This document shows positions 1 to 10,826 of a stretch of DNA of 64,000 nucleotides, in pieces. The stretch comes from Hyposmocoma kahamanoa (Eukaryota; Arthropoda; Insecta; Lepidoptera; Cosmopterigidae): positions 8,665,298 through 8,729,297 of the forward strand of contig NW_020653993.1 in the NCBI RefSeq assembly GCF_003589595.1. The letters are read 5' to 3'. The position numbers were made by a program, and so were the translations under genes. Each line of letters starts with the position of its first letter. Within the stretch, counting starts at the first letter, position 1. Below the pieces are notes generated by a model. The model made no database searches and was not told where the DNA came from. It saw only the letters and a list, made by a program, of their open reading frames with translations.

Positions 1-1445
1 GTTTGTAACTATTCAAAATTACGTAAATGTATGTTTAGTGCAGTATATCAAAAGTTAGGAAGTACAATTTCAATTATCTTTCCTTTTCATACTGATAACC
101 AAAAGATGCACTAAAAAGTAATCTAGCTTTCGCGCGAATTGACACCGTCGTCATAAGTCTTTAAAAAAAGTATTTTATCATTTGTAATATTAATTTTGTA
201 ATTTTAAGTCGATTCAAAAAAGAATCGACACCAATCGTCATTTTAGTTTTTAAGTAAATTTAAGTAGGTGCGGTTCAAAATTGATCAATAATTTGGCTAT
301 AGCAATACTAATGCAAATTGCCGTCTGACAAGGACAAACATCCTTTATGGAAAGAATGGAAAAAACAACAACAAACATCACGTATGTACATGTAGAGAAA
401 AGAGTTGGTAAGTCGGAAACTGAGAAATCTGTGATCTGGAAGGGAAAAAATAAGCATGATTTTTTTTCCTTTCTATTAATGTGCTAAATAGCGGCGAAAC
501 AAGTCATTCATTGAAGTCAGTCTTGAAAAATGTTCTGAAATTCAGATAGATATGACAAATCCTATACATTTCAGAAAACAATACTGAATTTTAGAACTGG
601 AATATAGAAACATGCTGCTTACAACAGATTTGAAATTTCACACTGACTTGAGACTCGAGAACACATTTCGAGCAGTTCGTTTTTTTTAAATTGGTTCTAC
701 AGGAAGTTAAACCCGGAACATGTTTAGAGTGCTTTACCGATTAGCCACACTTGTTTGTCCAGTTGGAACGATATGTATTAGGGTTGATCCCCACTTGGCA
801 GCACTGCGCACTAAATATCGTCAGCTTGCATCAGTTTCAAGCTTGGCTTTAGTGTGAACGCGGTGCTGACACGTGCTGCCGTGTGGAATCCAAGCATTAT
901 TCAGAATATCTTAGAGAATATCACAAAATCATTATTGTACCTTTCTTAAAATTATTAATATAATTATAGAAAATGATATTTCGGTTGTAATAATTATATA
1001 ATTTTGCTCACACAAATAATTAATGTAAGTTAGCAATTAAATATACCAACAACTGATTTCATGTATTTTATTTCGCTGGAGCTCCCCTTATTTCATTTCT
1101 ATAGGTTGTCGAAAGTCGCAACTACAATTCTGCCGTCTTTACTTGAAAGGACGCATGTGGTATTTAAAAAATGTTATTGTGACTTTTTGTTTTTTTTAAG
1201 TTACCGCAATAGAAAAATGTATATTTTTAAATTTCATTTCTTTAAACATTATTTTCTCTTTAAATTAAATAAAAAATTGGTTATAACGCATTTACACTTG
1301 GTTGACAGCTCTTGCCCGCCGAAGGCGACATTTAAGTCAGGCTCCCCTGCAGGATTGGGCTAGGGGATCATGGTGAACTCGGCAGTCTGCCGAAAGCGGC
1401 AGTCGTTTGAGGACAGTACTTCGCCACCGTATTTCCAATGTTTTT
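1..1445. other. Gene-free AT-rich flank
   Basis: No convincing exon, RNA gene or transposase was seen here. The open frame at 1061-1363 is low-complexity AT-rich sequence without family resemblance. A partial inverted repeat around GGCAGCACT lies near 800-890. Confidence 0.5.
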
Positions 1446-1745
1446 AGTAGCAGCAGCTCCATGTAAAAGATTTTGTCCAGGGAAGTACTGCCACCTTATC
1501 TGTTCTTGCCGCCAAGCAGTAATGTCAGCGTTACTGTGTTCTGGTTTTGAAGGGTAAGGGAGCTGGTGAAATTACAGTCACATGCGATTTGTCAACTTAT
1601 GTCTCGTGACGGGTGCAGTGGCAGTGCCCCTCAGATCTTTGCGACTTAAAGCTCTGAGTGGCACTGCAATTGTTATGGACATGAGTGTAGCTTACCATCA
1701 GGCGTTCGACTTGTTCGACCCGTCACTTAATGTTATAAAAAAGTC
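1446..1745 (+). repeat. SINE-like repeat family A, copy 1
   Basis: This is one of nine copies in the window. It begins with AGTAGCAGCAGCTCC, carries the family core GTCCAGGGAAGTACTGCCAC and ends at CCCGTCACTTAATGTTATAAAAAA. The copies share the A-rich 3' end but vary at the 5' end, as expected of a retroposed element or the 3' tail of a LINE. No clear target-site duplication was found. Confidence 0.75.
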
Positions 1746-1995
1746 GACAAGGCGTAGTCACTGTCGGACGACTCTGTCGGCTTCGTCAAACGATAGTCGA
1801 CCAAAAAGGTTCAACGTGTCGGCGGCCGCCAACTACCAGGATACGCGTATTGGCCCGGGAGTATCTATCTACTCTGTCAGTTTGTTGAACGTATCGAACG
1901 ATTTGTTGTCTCTTGTGAAAGAAGGTGACGTTTATGAAAATAAACGGAACCCACTTTTCCCACTTAATGCAGAAAAACTGGTTTGTTATTCAACT
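1746..1995. other. Unassigned unique stretch
   Basis: This lies between repeat A and a SINE. It has an open frame on the plus strand, but that frame runs through both neighbouring repeats and matches no family I recognise. It is locally richer in GC and holds several six-to-eight base palindromes. Confidence 0.3.
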
Positions 1996-2196
1996 ACCTC
2001 CGTGGCCGAACGGTTACCATGCCTGCCACCCATAGGTCCCAGGTTCAATTCCCGGGCCGGGAGAAATATTTGCATGGCCTGCATTTGTTTCTCTCGTGAG
2101 TGTAATTTGTGGTCGTCTATGTGTGTGTCCATTGCATCCGCGACACAGGGTTTCCCTAGTGCGGGACTATGTTGAGTGTGTGCGTTATTATTATTA
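1996..2196 (+). repeat. tRNA-derived SINE family B, copy 1
   Basis: The head CCTCCGTGGCCGAACGGTTA resembles a tRNA A box, and GGTTCAATTCCCGG fits a B box. The body follows with GGGAGAAATATTTG and CGACACAGGGTTTCCCTAG, and it ends in GTGTGTGCGTTATTATTATT. The other copies start at 17270, 43091 (deleted), 51386, 54874 and 55563. The repeated body shows it is a SINE rather than a tRNA gene. Confidence 0.85.
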
Positions 2197-2289
2197 GTAT
2201 CTATTTTAGACTCTCGCCTCTCCCAATGCCTAAAAGATAAGTTTGAATTTTTAAATAGGAGAGGCGATACTCCCTCAGCAATGGCACAG

Positions 2290-3225
2290 TCGGCCGGGGT
2301 CAGGAACTCAGGTTCAAGAACCGGTGAACAATACGTGCCGTATCGAGCAGGACCGCCTTCTGCATTTGTGCTGGAAGCTCCAACCGCCTCAAGCAAGGTT
2401 GACTGGAATTAACTCATTTGCGGACAAAACAATTGGGATTACTTCAGTGGAGGCCACATCCCACATGTCGGTGATCTAATGCGCCAGGTCGAGGTACTTC
2501 CGGCGTTTCTCGGTTTCGGCTTACACGAGACCCTTGTCATGCGGGATGGTAACGCCCACAAGAAATACCCTCGACTGCGATCGATCCAATATCATAATAT
2601 CAGGCAAGGGCAGTCCTGTCCGTGATAATGGATCGATCCCAATAGATTTCGGTGCGGCCATCTTCGAGTATCGGCTCCGGCGAATACTTGTAATATGGCA
2701 TCTTCTGCTGCACGAGTCCGTACTTCGGGGCGAGCTCTTGGTGTAATATTTTGGCTGCCTGGTTGTGTCTGTGCTAGTACTCAGTGTTAGCAAGAGCGGA
2801 ACAACCGGAAATATAATATGCCTAAGTGACTCTCCGGGACGGTCACATGCCCGACAAATGTCTACTGTCCTTTAGGATATACTTTCGATAGTTCCGCGTC
2901 TTGATAACCTGATCCTGGATTGCACAGACAAAACCTTCGGTTTCCCCAAAGAGGTCCCAGAAAAGTAGCCTATGCAGGGAGGCTTTACGGTCCACAAAGG
3001 GCTCGTGGAGTACTTTGAAGACCCATCCTTCTTCTCTATCCGTACGGACTCGCGGTCAGAGGTGCTATGCACCACCGGGTTTCGCCATTCCTCTTTGGCC
3101 AACGATAAGGGAGTTAGCCCTATATCACATGTGACAACCTCTACACGAATTACGTCAGCCGTCATCGTCAAAAAGTAGTTTCTGAGATTGCATATCTCAC
3201 GGTTGTGACATGATTTTGACACTTA
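2290..3225 (-). mobile_element. Non-LTR retrotransposon (LINE) 3' ORF fragment, decayed
   Basis: Read on the minus strand in shifting frames, this gives the C-terminal part of an insect LINE polyprotein downstream of the reverse transcriptase. From about 3060 to 2850 one frame reads through GFVCAIQDQVIKTRNYRKYI. A later frame gives QQKMPYYKYSPEPILEDG and EIYWDRSIITDRT, then PDIMILDRS and TIPHDKGLV, then KRRKYLDLAH. These blocks are typical of the region after the RT in such LINEs. At least three frameshifts or stops break it, so it is a fossil. The clade was not determined. Confidence 0.7.
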
Positions 3226-3511
3226 ATAGGTCTCTACCCTTAGACTATGGAAACCAACACATAACCGACGACCTCGGATGATGCACTCGGTGAGAGGTCA
3301 TCATCATTATTATTATTATTAACAGTAATTTTCATAAGTTTTTTGTACTCGTTTTATCATTTAATTACTCGAATATATCATCGTGAAATATTAAAGATTA
3401 TTTCAGGTTACCACACTCAAATATTAAATAATGGTTCATGATGATATTCTATAAATATTTAAATAAAATTAAATTGTCACCAAAATTGAGTACAAAAACT
3501 TACCTGAAAAT
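3226..3511. other. AT-rich spacer with short ATT-type microsatellite
   Basis: A short TCATCATTATTATTATTATTA run lies at 3299-3321. Nothing else was recognised. Confidence 0.5.
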
Positions 3512-3524
3512 TACTGATATAGTT

Positions 3525-3948
3525 ATCGAGTTCTTAGGTTTTCGCGATTGTTACACATAGGAAATGAAACTATTTTTCCGGATTTAAATCGCGTATATTT
3601 GTTTTTTCAAACAAACCGACGTTTCCCGAAACGATGCAGGTCCCATGGTCACGGTTGACTGAGGTGGTACATGATGGTGATTACAAAATGATGAAATGAA
3701 TGTTTTTTTTCTGTTTTCGTTTTTCAGGAATGTTTTCTTTGTAAAATTAAAAACAAGGTATTTAATTAATAACTATTGTAACTATACTGAAAAAATAGGG
3801 TGGTTTGCATCAATATTAGACATAGCTGGTTGAAGACTGTACCACCTCAGTCAACCGTGACCATGGGACCTGTAAAGGGACCGAAACGTCGGTTTGTTTG
3901 AAAAAACAAATATACGCGATTTAAATCCGGAAAAACAGTTTCATTTCC
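3525..3948 (-). mobile_element. Foldback retroposon-like family G, copy 1
   Basis: Two long inverted arms (roughly 3555-3665 and 3838-3948) share GGAAATGAAACT, CCGGATTTAAATCGCGTATA, AACCGACGTTTC and ACGGTTGACTGAGGTGGTAC. The element is flanked by the identical 13-mer TACTGATATAGTT at 3512-3524 and 3949-3961. The left end carries the tail CTTAGGTTTTCGCGATTG, which is the 3' end of the element on the minus strand. The long target duplication is unlike a typical MITE. Confidence 0.7.
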
Positions 3949-3972
3949 TACTGATATAGTTCTTTACACTAA

Positions 3973-4340
3973 GGGCGCGTTCCTATTATGTCGTAACGTT
4001 TTATTTATAGTTGGACGACTGTCGCGTCTAACCTGTTCCCATATCAGGACTATCTATCGTGGATGTTTATTATATCGTTGAACGACTGTCGTGTCTAGCT
4101 GTTCCCACTAGATCGTGACGACAATTAATCGGTTCACAGCAGCCGCCTTGTTGTTTACACGACAGAATCGTTTGAAGTTGCGGTTATCTGTCGTCACATT
4201 TTTATCGTTACTTTTTATTTATCGTCCGATGACTGTCGTTCTAGGTCTCCCCATTGTCACGACAGTCTGTCGTCGAAACAACAAAAAAGTCGTGAACGTA
4301 GTTAAGCGACAAGGATCCAATCCACAAAATTATCAAAAAG
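3973..4340 (+). repeat. Harbinger-like MITE family F, copy 1, right end lost
   Basis: This starts GGGCGCGTTCCTATTATGTC after a TAA, then carries many TGTCGT/ACGACA motifs (ACGACTGTCGCGTC, GACTGTCGTGTCTAG). The right terminal inverted repeat is missing. Confidence 0.65.
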
Positions 4341-5421
4341 TGGTTCTTAAAATCTAACCTCATAGATTACCTACCAAAAAAATCCAACATATAAACATAA
4401 ATAAATAGCGTCATGGAGTTACATCTGCCGTCCATTAATTAAAACGCGGCTAAGTGAGAAATGGTCAAATATCTGTTTAAAAATTGCAAAAAAATAGAGC
4501 ACAAAATTCTTGCAAGTAACTGGATGTGGATTAGGTCCTTTTTGTTTAACGTTTTTGTGTACGTCCATTTATCCTGTTATCTCTATCTTTTTAATCAATA
4601 AATTAGTTTATTTGGCGTACTTAATGTGAAATTTTCTGTTTATATACATATCCGATATCCGACCGGATGTGAAATTAGACCGGATATCCGTTCATCTCTA
4701 ATTAATACCTCCAATATTATAGTATACTTTATAACATTATGAGCAAGTGCGGCCTGCATTAATTGAAAGTCTATCAAATACTTATCGACCGCTGGTGTAA
4801 AGCAATAAAAGTCAATTTTTTTAATAACAGCTAGTGACAGACCTGGCGGAAACAAGGCGACCACAATTCCACGCAACACTGGTCGTGACAATAAACATAA
4901 AACTCTTTTTCATAGTGGTAGCACCGTAGCGACCGCCTAAAATATTTGTTTTCTTTCATAATATAAAAGAAATGCGCTTCTTTTCCGAATAGTTTGTCAA
5001 TAGCCTTAGCATATATTTAAATACATATTATACATAAATAGGTTTGTACATTTTTAGTGCTATTAATAGTTCATTAATCAGAAAAACTTCTCTCGACATA
5101 CCTACCATTAAAACCTTTGTTCTATGACTTTCAGAAATATACACAATTTTTAAACTTCTGTATAATTATTAATGTAAATTAAGAATTTTTTCAATTTCAT
5201 TTCAACAAATTTTTAATTTAGGTAACACATCTATTAATTGATTTTTAATGTAAATGTAATGTTAATCAACGACCGAATAATTTCCTTTGATAATTAAAAT
5301 TTCACGGTGTATAACAAATTGTAGCACGTTTAAATCAATACTGTCAGTATACAAAAATCACCTTTTGGGGATAAAGTTTGTAAAATAAATTATGGTATTT
5401 TTATTGAAAAAGTTTATTTTT
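4341..5421. other. Gene-free AT-rich interval
   Basis: Nothing gene-like was recognised. A GATATCCG-type cluster near 4650-4700 resembles similar motifs at 12690-12780, 15000-15060 and 39170-39290. Confidence 0.45.
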
Positions 5422-5575
5422 TTAACCGACTTCAAAAAAAATTCTCAATTCGACTTTTTTTGTCCCATTTAAATTTGAAGAAAATATTCCACGTGTAAGA
5501 GTGGCAAACTAGGGAACGAATCCGGTTTCGCGCACTTTTCGGTAACCGATTGAATAAAACTTGGCAAACGTACAG
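5422..5575 (+). repeat. Repeat family H (TTAACCGACTTCAAAAA), copy 1
   Basis: It begins TTAACCGACTTCAAAAAA, followed by ATTCTCAATTCGACT, TCCCATTTAAATTTG, GGCAAACTAGGG and TTTCGCGCACTTTTCGGTAA. Copy 2 is at 33281 and a third starts at 63984. I recall this terminal motif from moth and butterfly genomes. Confidence 0.7.
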
Positions 5576-6130
5576 TAATCAGTGTACACCCTCAATTTTA
5601 CTGTATATATTTTTTCCACTGTGATTGATTAACACTTTCACTGTCATGTGGAATCAACCAAAGCCATTTCAGGTTATATAGGCTCTTAATGACAGGTATT
5701 GGTTTCAAAGTGCGCTGTGATTCCACAATTGAATAAAATATGAATAGGTATGCCGTGTTACGAAGTTTCCAGTTAATTAAAGATAGCTCTATTTTATATA
5801 AGTCATGAAATATTAGTTTGAAAATGCCACTTTTATAATATAATATAATATAAGGCGTACAGTAGGCATTTTATGAGCAAGTGAAGGCACATGCATAGGT
5901 GAAAAATTCGATTATCAATTTCTGAAAGAACGTTTAAAGCTAAGTAAAAGCGTAACCATACAAGCCACATTCCAACTATATAACAACTGCAAAACAACAG
6001 TTTTAATGCAAATTTGATGACTGCGGAATAATTGCCGACTGCGTCTCAATTTACATTGCTGAGGAAGAGAATGTTTATTAATGTTTGGCTTATTTTTGTT
6101 ATGAAATTGTACATAGTAATTAAGAGTTAA
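5576..6130. other. Gene-free interval
   Basis: AT-rich sequence with no recognised feature. Confidence 0.4.
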
Positions 6131-6404
6131 GGAGCATCCTCGTGAAAGAGTTTGTCCAGGCAAGTACTGCCACCTTACTTATTTCTGCCGCCAAGCAGTA
6201 ATGTCAGCATTACCGTGTTACGATTTTGATGGATAAGGGTGGTGGTGAAATTACAGGCACATGGGACTTATGTCTCAGGGTGACGGGCGCAGTGGCAGGG
6301 CCCCCCAGATCTTTCAAAGTGGCACTGCATCTGCTATGGACATGCGTGTCGCTTACCACCAGGCGCACGTCTTGTTCGTCCCGTTCGACTGGTATCATAA
6401 AAAA
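6131..6404 (+). repeat. SINE-like repeat family A, copy 2
   Basis: It has the core AAGTACTGCCACCTTA, GCCGCCAAGCAGTAATGTCA and GGCACATGGGACTTATG. It ends in the A-rich run CATAAAAAAAC, like copy 1. Confidence 0.75.
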
Positions 6405-7579
6405 ACATCACCACTGTTCCGACCATTTCACATGTATTATATTATATAAATAAGTATTTTTCCAATTTAGTTTATGGATAATAATTTAATGTTATTGATT
6501 TGTATTTGTATTAAATAAGTTTTGTTTTGTTGTATACGTAAGCCCGTTATTTTAGTTATTGTGCACTGTATTTAGATCTGCAGAAAGAAATTTATTTTAT
6601 AAATAAGCAGAACCTTTTGTTTGTATTTTCCTTTTATTAAATGTGATTTGTGTGTTGTTCTTGTACAATAAAACAGAATAATGCACTTAATGCAAATATG
6701 TAACATATAAATTGAATACGGTACCTGCGGAATTTCCTGAGACTGCGCTTTTCTTCGGAAGACGTGCGACCTGTTTTTTGGCTCGTATCTAGTTTGTATG
6801 CTACACAGTTGTCATACACGTCATTGTGCTAGGGTTACAAATATTCGCTTCCATTCGGTTCCGCCACAATGTAAACTGAGCCAGTGTGCAGTCGTGCCTA
6901 CAGCACTCCAACTGCAATTCGCAATTATTATGCAGTTGGAATGTAGATCATGAGACTACGCCCTAAGGGGATAGCGACGTCGATTAACAGTGTTCGGCAT
7001 TTTGCTCACACAAAGTAAAAAAAAATTACTACGTTCCAGACATTTCTATTTATTCTTGATAAACAAATAGTTCAAAATGCCAGTTAACGTAATTTAGACT
7101 AACTTACTAACACATTAATATGTAAATGACGCGAGCCTTTTTCGACGATTTAATTTTGTAAAGAAAATAGTGCTAGTTTAACTTTAGACCTTTGAGCGCT
7201 AAATCAATGTCGCCAGTCTACTCTTAAATACCCGAAACATCATAACAACCAATTCCTTACAACAAGAGTTTATTTATTCTACATTTACAATTACTGAATG
7301 AAAAATAAAATACTGTCCAAGACAATTGTTAATTGCCTAAATATTAACAAAAACTACTCAATTATTTTCCCGTACTTTGTGGTAAAATCACTAAATTGGC
7401 AATACCACGCTGATAGCGGATATCTGTCGATACATCGCCACCCGCACGTTACACAAGACCTTTAACTGAACAAAAGACGAAAAGATGCCGCACACTGCGA
7501 TTCAACCCTAAGTTACAAGAAGCAAAAGCGAGTTTATTAAATAAGTTTTGAAAGAGTTGCCCGTTAAAAGCGTTTAGCC
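6405..7579. other. Gene-free interval
   Basis: No exon or RNA gene was recognised. A weak hairpin around CCAACTGCA/TGCAGTTGG lies at 6906-6941. Confidence 0.4.
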
Positions 7580-7582
7580 TTA

Positions 7583-8510
7583 GGGCGCGTTCCCACTATG
7601 TCGTGACGACAGATTGTCGTGCAGTTTACAGTGTCGTGGCTTGTATATTTAAATGAAGCTGTTCACATATAGCACGACACGATTAACTGTCGTTCACGAT
7701 TTTTTATCGTTACAACGACAAACTGTCGTCACAGTGGGAACAGCTAGAACGACAGTCGTCAGACGATAAAAAAACGTCACGATAAAAACGTGACGACAGA
7801 TTGTCGCCAAGTTTTATTTATTGCTGTCCGCACGTATTCTGCTCCCTGCCCTCCCCTCTCGTACCCCGCGCTATCTGCTCGTAGCCAGAGATGGCAAGTG
7901 CCCAGGTTGTAACCCGGCGCTTTGTTAACGCCGGATTTAAATCGGGTTAAAACCCTAAACCTAGGGCAAAAACTAGTTACATCTAAATATTTGTTGTGAA
8001 TTGAGTTTTGTTCAAATTTAATTATACATTGTGTTTTCATTTGTAATGTGCTCTGTAAGTCGTGTTAATAGACCATTAAATGTGGAAATTGTCATTCTTG
8101 AATAGTCCCAAAATTTTCTATCATCAGTTTTCAGTTCATCAATAAACGTTTGACATAACCCTAATGGAATTCATTTTAGTAGCATTGGATGTACCCAAAA
8201 CTTTCTTTTCTTTGTTTTGCTTCCCCTTCCGTATTTTTAAAAAGTAATACATTATTAAAATTTCGTCTTCATCCATTTCGAGCGAACACACACTACCGGC
8301 TTCCAAAAGAACATACAAGCGATTGCAGTGCATCAAACGATTCTGTCGTGAAACGAAAAATTGTCGTCACGATCTAGTGGGAACAGCTAGTCACGATAGT
8401 CGTTCAACGATAAAAAATCGTCCACGACAGATAGTCGTGATATGGGAACAGGGTAGACACGACAGTCGTCCAACGATAATAAAACGTGACGACATAGTGG
8501 GAACGCGCCC
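7583..8510. mobile_element. Harbinger-like MITE family F, copy 2, both ends present
   Basis: The left end GGGCGCGTTCCCACTATGTC and the right end ACATAGTGGGAACGCGCCC are inverted repeats. The flanks are TTA at 7580-7582 and 8511-8513, a TWA target duplication as made by PIF/Harbinger elements. Sub-terminal DNA is dense in TGTCGT/ACGACA. About 500 bp in the middle (7815-8315) lack these motifs and are absent from the 373-bp copy at 48560, so this is a longer form or a host of a further insertion. No transposase frame was found. Confidence 0.8.
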
Positions 8511-8513
8511 TTA

Positions 8514-10103
8514 TGCAAAATTAACACAAAATTCCAGCAAGTAAGGGAGAAATACTTAATAGTCAGATAGAAGTGCTTTATAAGTACCTATTAAATAGTC
8601 ATTGCTTTCACATCGATATTAAAAAAAACTTAATACCGGCAATTTAGTTTTATTTTCGTTACCGGTATTTAACCCGTAAAAAAACTGGTATATTATAAAT
8701 TTCACCTTACACACATACGGTTTTGTTATTTTGAACGCACTAAAACACCTAAAACGGGTACCTTTTCCGGTGTTCTGTTTTAAGTAGTTTATGTGTATTT
8801 AGAGAATAAACAGTAGCCCAGTGAAATACAAAAGTCGTGGTTTAAAGCATATAGATTTTCCTGATAAATTATAATAATAAGCTTATATAATCCTAAGTAA
8901 ATATGCCTGAATTGGTACAGGTTTATTTTACCGATATTTATTTTTAGTTATTTGATTTTACTATTCTGTATTACGGTATTAGACAGGTGTCGTGATTGAA
9001 ATGTTTGCAATGTTTTGAACGATTGCAAACAGAATCGAAATTAAAAAAAAAATTGTTACAGGCATTCAGAAATCAGGAAATAGAAATAAATAAAAAATAT
9101 AGTTCTTTCAACTGGGCATCATAATGCTTAAGCCACAAAGAGAAAGCCGGGAATAGCGGCCAGTTCAGCCAGTGACGGTTTCTGTGTGGCCAGGGCATAT
9201 AAATGTCACTGAAGCCATAGCTGTTTTGAGTCACATATTCTGTTAAGGTAAACTGTTGGTGTTCTGTTTTAGTTTACAGAGTCCCGTTTTTCGATGTTTA
9301 AGCAGTAGATTCAATAAATACAAAGGAATTATACTAAAACCAGACACATTTCATAATAAATATCACTAAAACTCTCATTGTGCTCAAGGACACAAAAACT
9401 AACAATTATTGCCGATAGACACATTTCAACGATGAAGCGGCAATAAATTCTATATATGACACGGAAACAAAAAATAAAATCATTTTAAATGATTTTTTGG
9501 ACACTCTTATCAATCCTTGCAATAATTAACTTTAATTTCAAACCGGTATTAATACCGGTTAGTTTAGTTGTCAACTTAAGTCTTGTTACTTCATCGTCGA
9601 TTTGTTTGCACGTTCCCTTACACATAATATAATAAATTAATCTTACATGTACATAATGAATTAAATATCGTTTATCACATTATTTATACTCGTATATTAA
9701 ATCACGGTTTTCCGGAAAGAGACCATTCAAGTGCATGACTTGAAATAGTTTTGAACACGGAAGAAAAATTGATCAGTGGTTTTGAACTTTCTGCGTCACG
9801 CAGGTTAAGCAAACTTTCTCACATCATGGCAAGTTCAGTACACAATAACGATGCTCGCAAACGTAATTTAAATTGTCCGATGATCGGACACAAGTACGAC
9901 TGATTGTTAGTGACAGATTTGTGCCTTCTTACAGTCGATAGCCTACACTATAGTGCTTGCATCACGGTGAAAGGATCTGCCAATAGGCAAGGTACTCTAC
10001 ATTGTTGCCCAGGTTTCACCAGATGTACAAGAAAGGATGGTACGTCGTGCGGGGTGGCTACTTACCGTCTTGCCGACTTTGCGCATAAACTTTGTAACGT
10101 CTA
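8514..10103. other. Gene-free interval with ACCGGTA-type motifs
   Basis: Scattered TACCGGTA/TACCGG palindromes occur at 8630-8780 and 9540-9560. No exon was recognised. It lies downstream of the seipin 3' end. Confidence 0.4.
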
Positions 10104-10568
10104 GGAAATTAAACTATTTTTCCGGATTTAAATAGCTTATAGCGTATAGCGTTTTTTAAACAAACTAACGTTTCGGGCCCTTCACATGTCCCATGGTCAC
10201 GGCTGACTGAGATGGTAAAATAATTAACCAGTTATGTCTAATATTACAAAATAACAACAAAAGTTATTAATTAAATACATTATTTTTAGTAAATTATATT
10301 TACTGTCAATTAATAATGGAAAATAGAATAAATGAAAACATATTAATTACTACAGCAGTCTTACGTCTGTTTGGGATTTTTCATCAGAGGAAATACTGGA
10401 TACCAAACTGGTGGTACGGATGTTCCTTATTGAAATTAGTCAACCGTGACCATGGGACCTATAAAGGACCCGAAACGTTGGATTGTTTGAAAAATCAAAT
10501 GTACGCCATTCAAATCTGGAAAAATAGTTTCATTTCCTATGCGTAGCAACCGCGAAAAACTTGATTTT
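10104..10568 (+). mobile_element. Foldback retroposon-like family G, copy 2
   Basis: It starts GGAAATTAAACTATTTTTCC. It has an inverted partner arm ending GGAAAAATAGTTTCATTTCC and the 3' tail GCAACCGCGAAAAACTTG. The flanks TAACGTCTA (10095-10103) and TAACGTCCA (10569-10577) form a 9-bp duplication with one mismatch. The arms have diverged more than in copies 1 and 3. Confidence 0.65.
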
Positions 10569-10791
10569 TAACGTCCAATTTTCCAACGATAACTAAAGCG
10601 TTCATTGACTTATATTGTAGTAAGTCGAAATACCATTTTTTACTTTTTAACTTAATAATTATTACCCTTTTTTATTTATATTACAATATGCAGAAAAAAT
10701 AAATATTCTTTACTTAAAAAGCATCGATTTAAGTTATACATCTCCTTGTAACAGTATGTGTGTAAAGTGTAACTAACAACAACTAAGCGAC

Positions 10792-10797
10792 TTTATT
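10792..10797 (-). promoter_or_regulatory. Polyadenylation signal of seipin
   Basis: AATAAA on the minus strand, about 30 nt past the proposed stop codon in exon 8 (10827-10829). Its position supports exon 8 as the terminal exon. Confidence 0.6.
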
Positions 10798-10826
10798 CCT
10801 GTTCGTACATACAAATTCAGTCTATT

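Noticed and set aside
1742..1859. Cluster of restriction-site palindromes (SalI-like at 1742 and 1796, NotI at 1822, MluI at 1843, SmaI at 1854), as if a cloning linker
   Set aside because: No vector sequence is recognisable on either side and the flanks are ordinary genomic repeats; taken as chance in a locally GC-rich stretch.
1582..2175. 197-aa open frame on the plus strand
   Set aside because: It runs through repeat A and a SINE, with no family features; the frame is open by chance.
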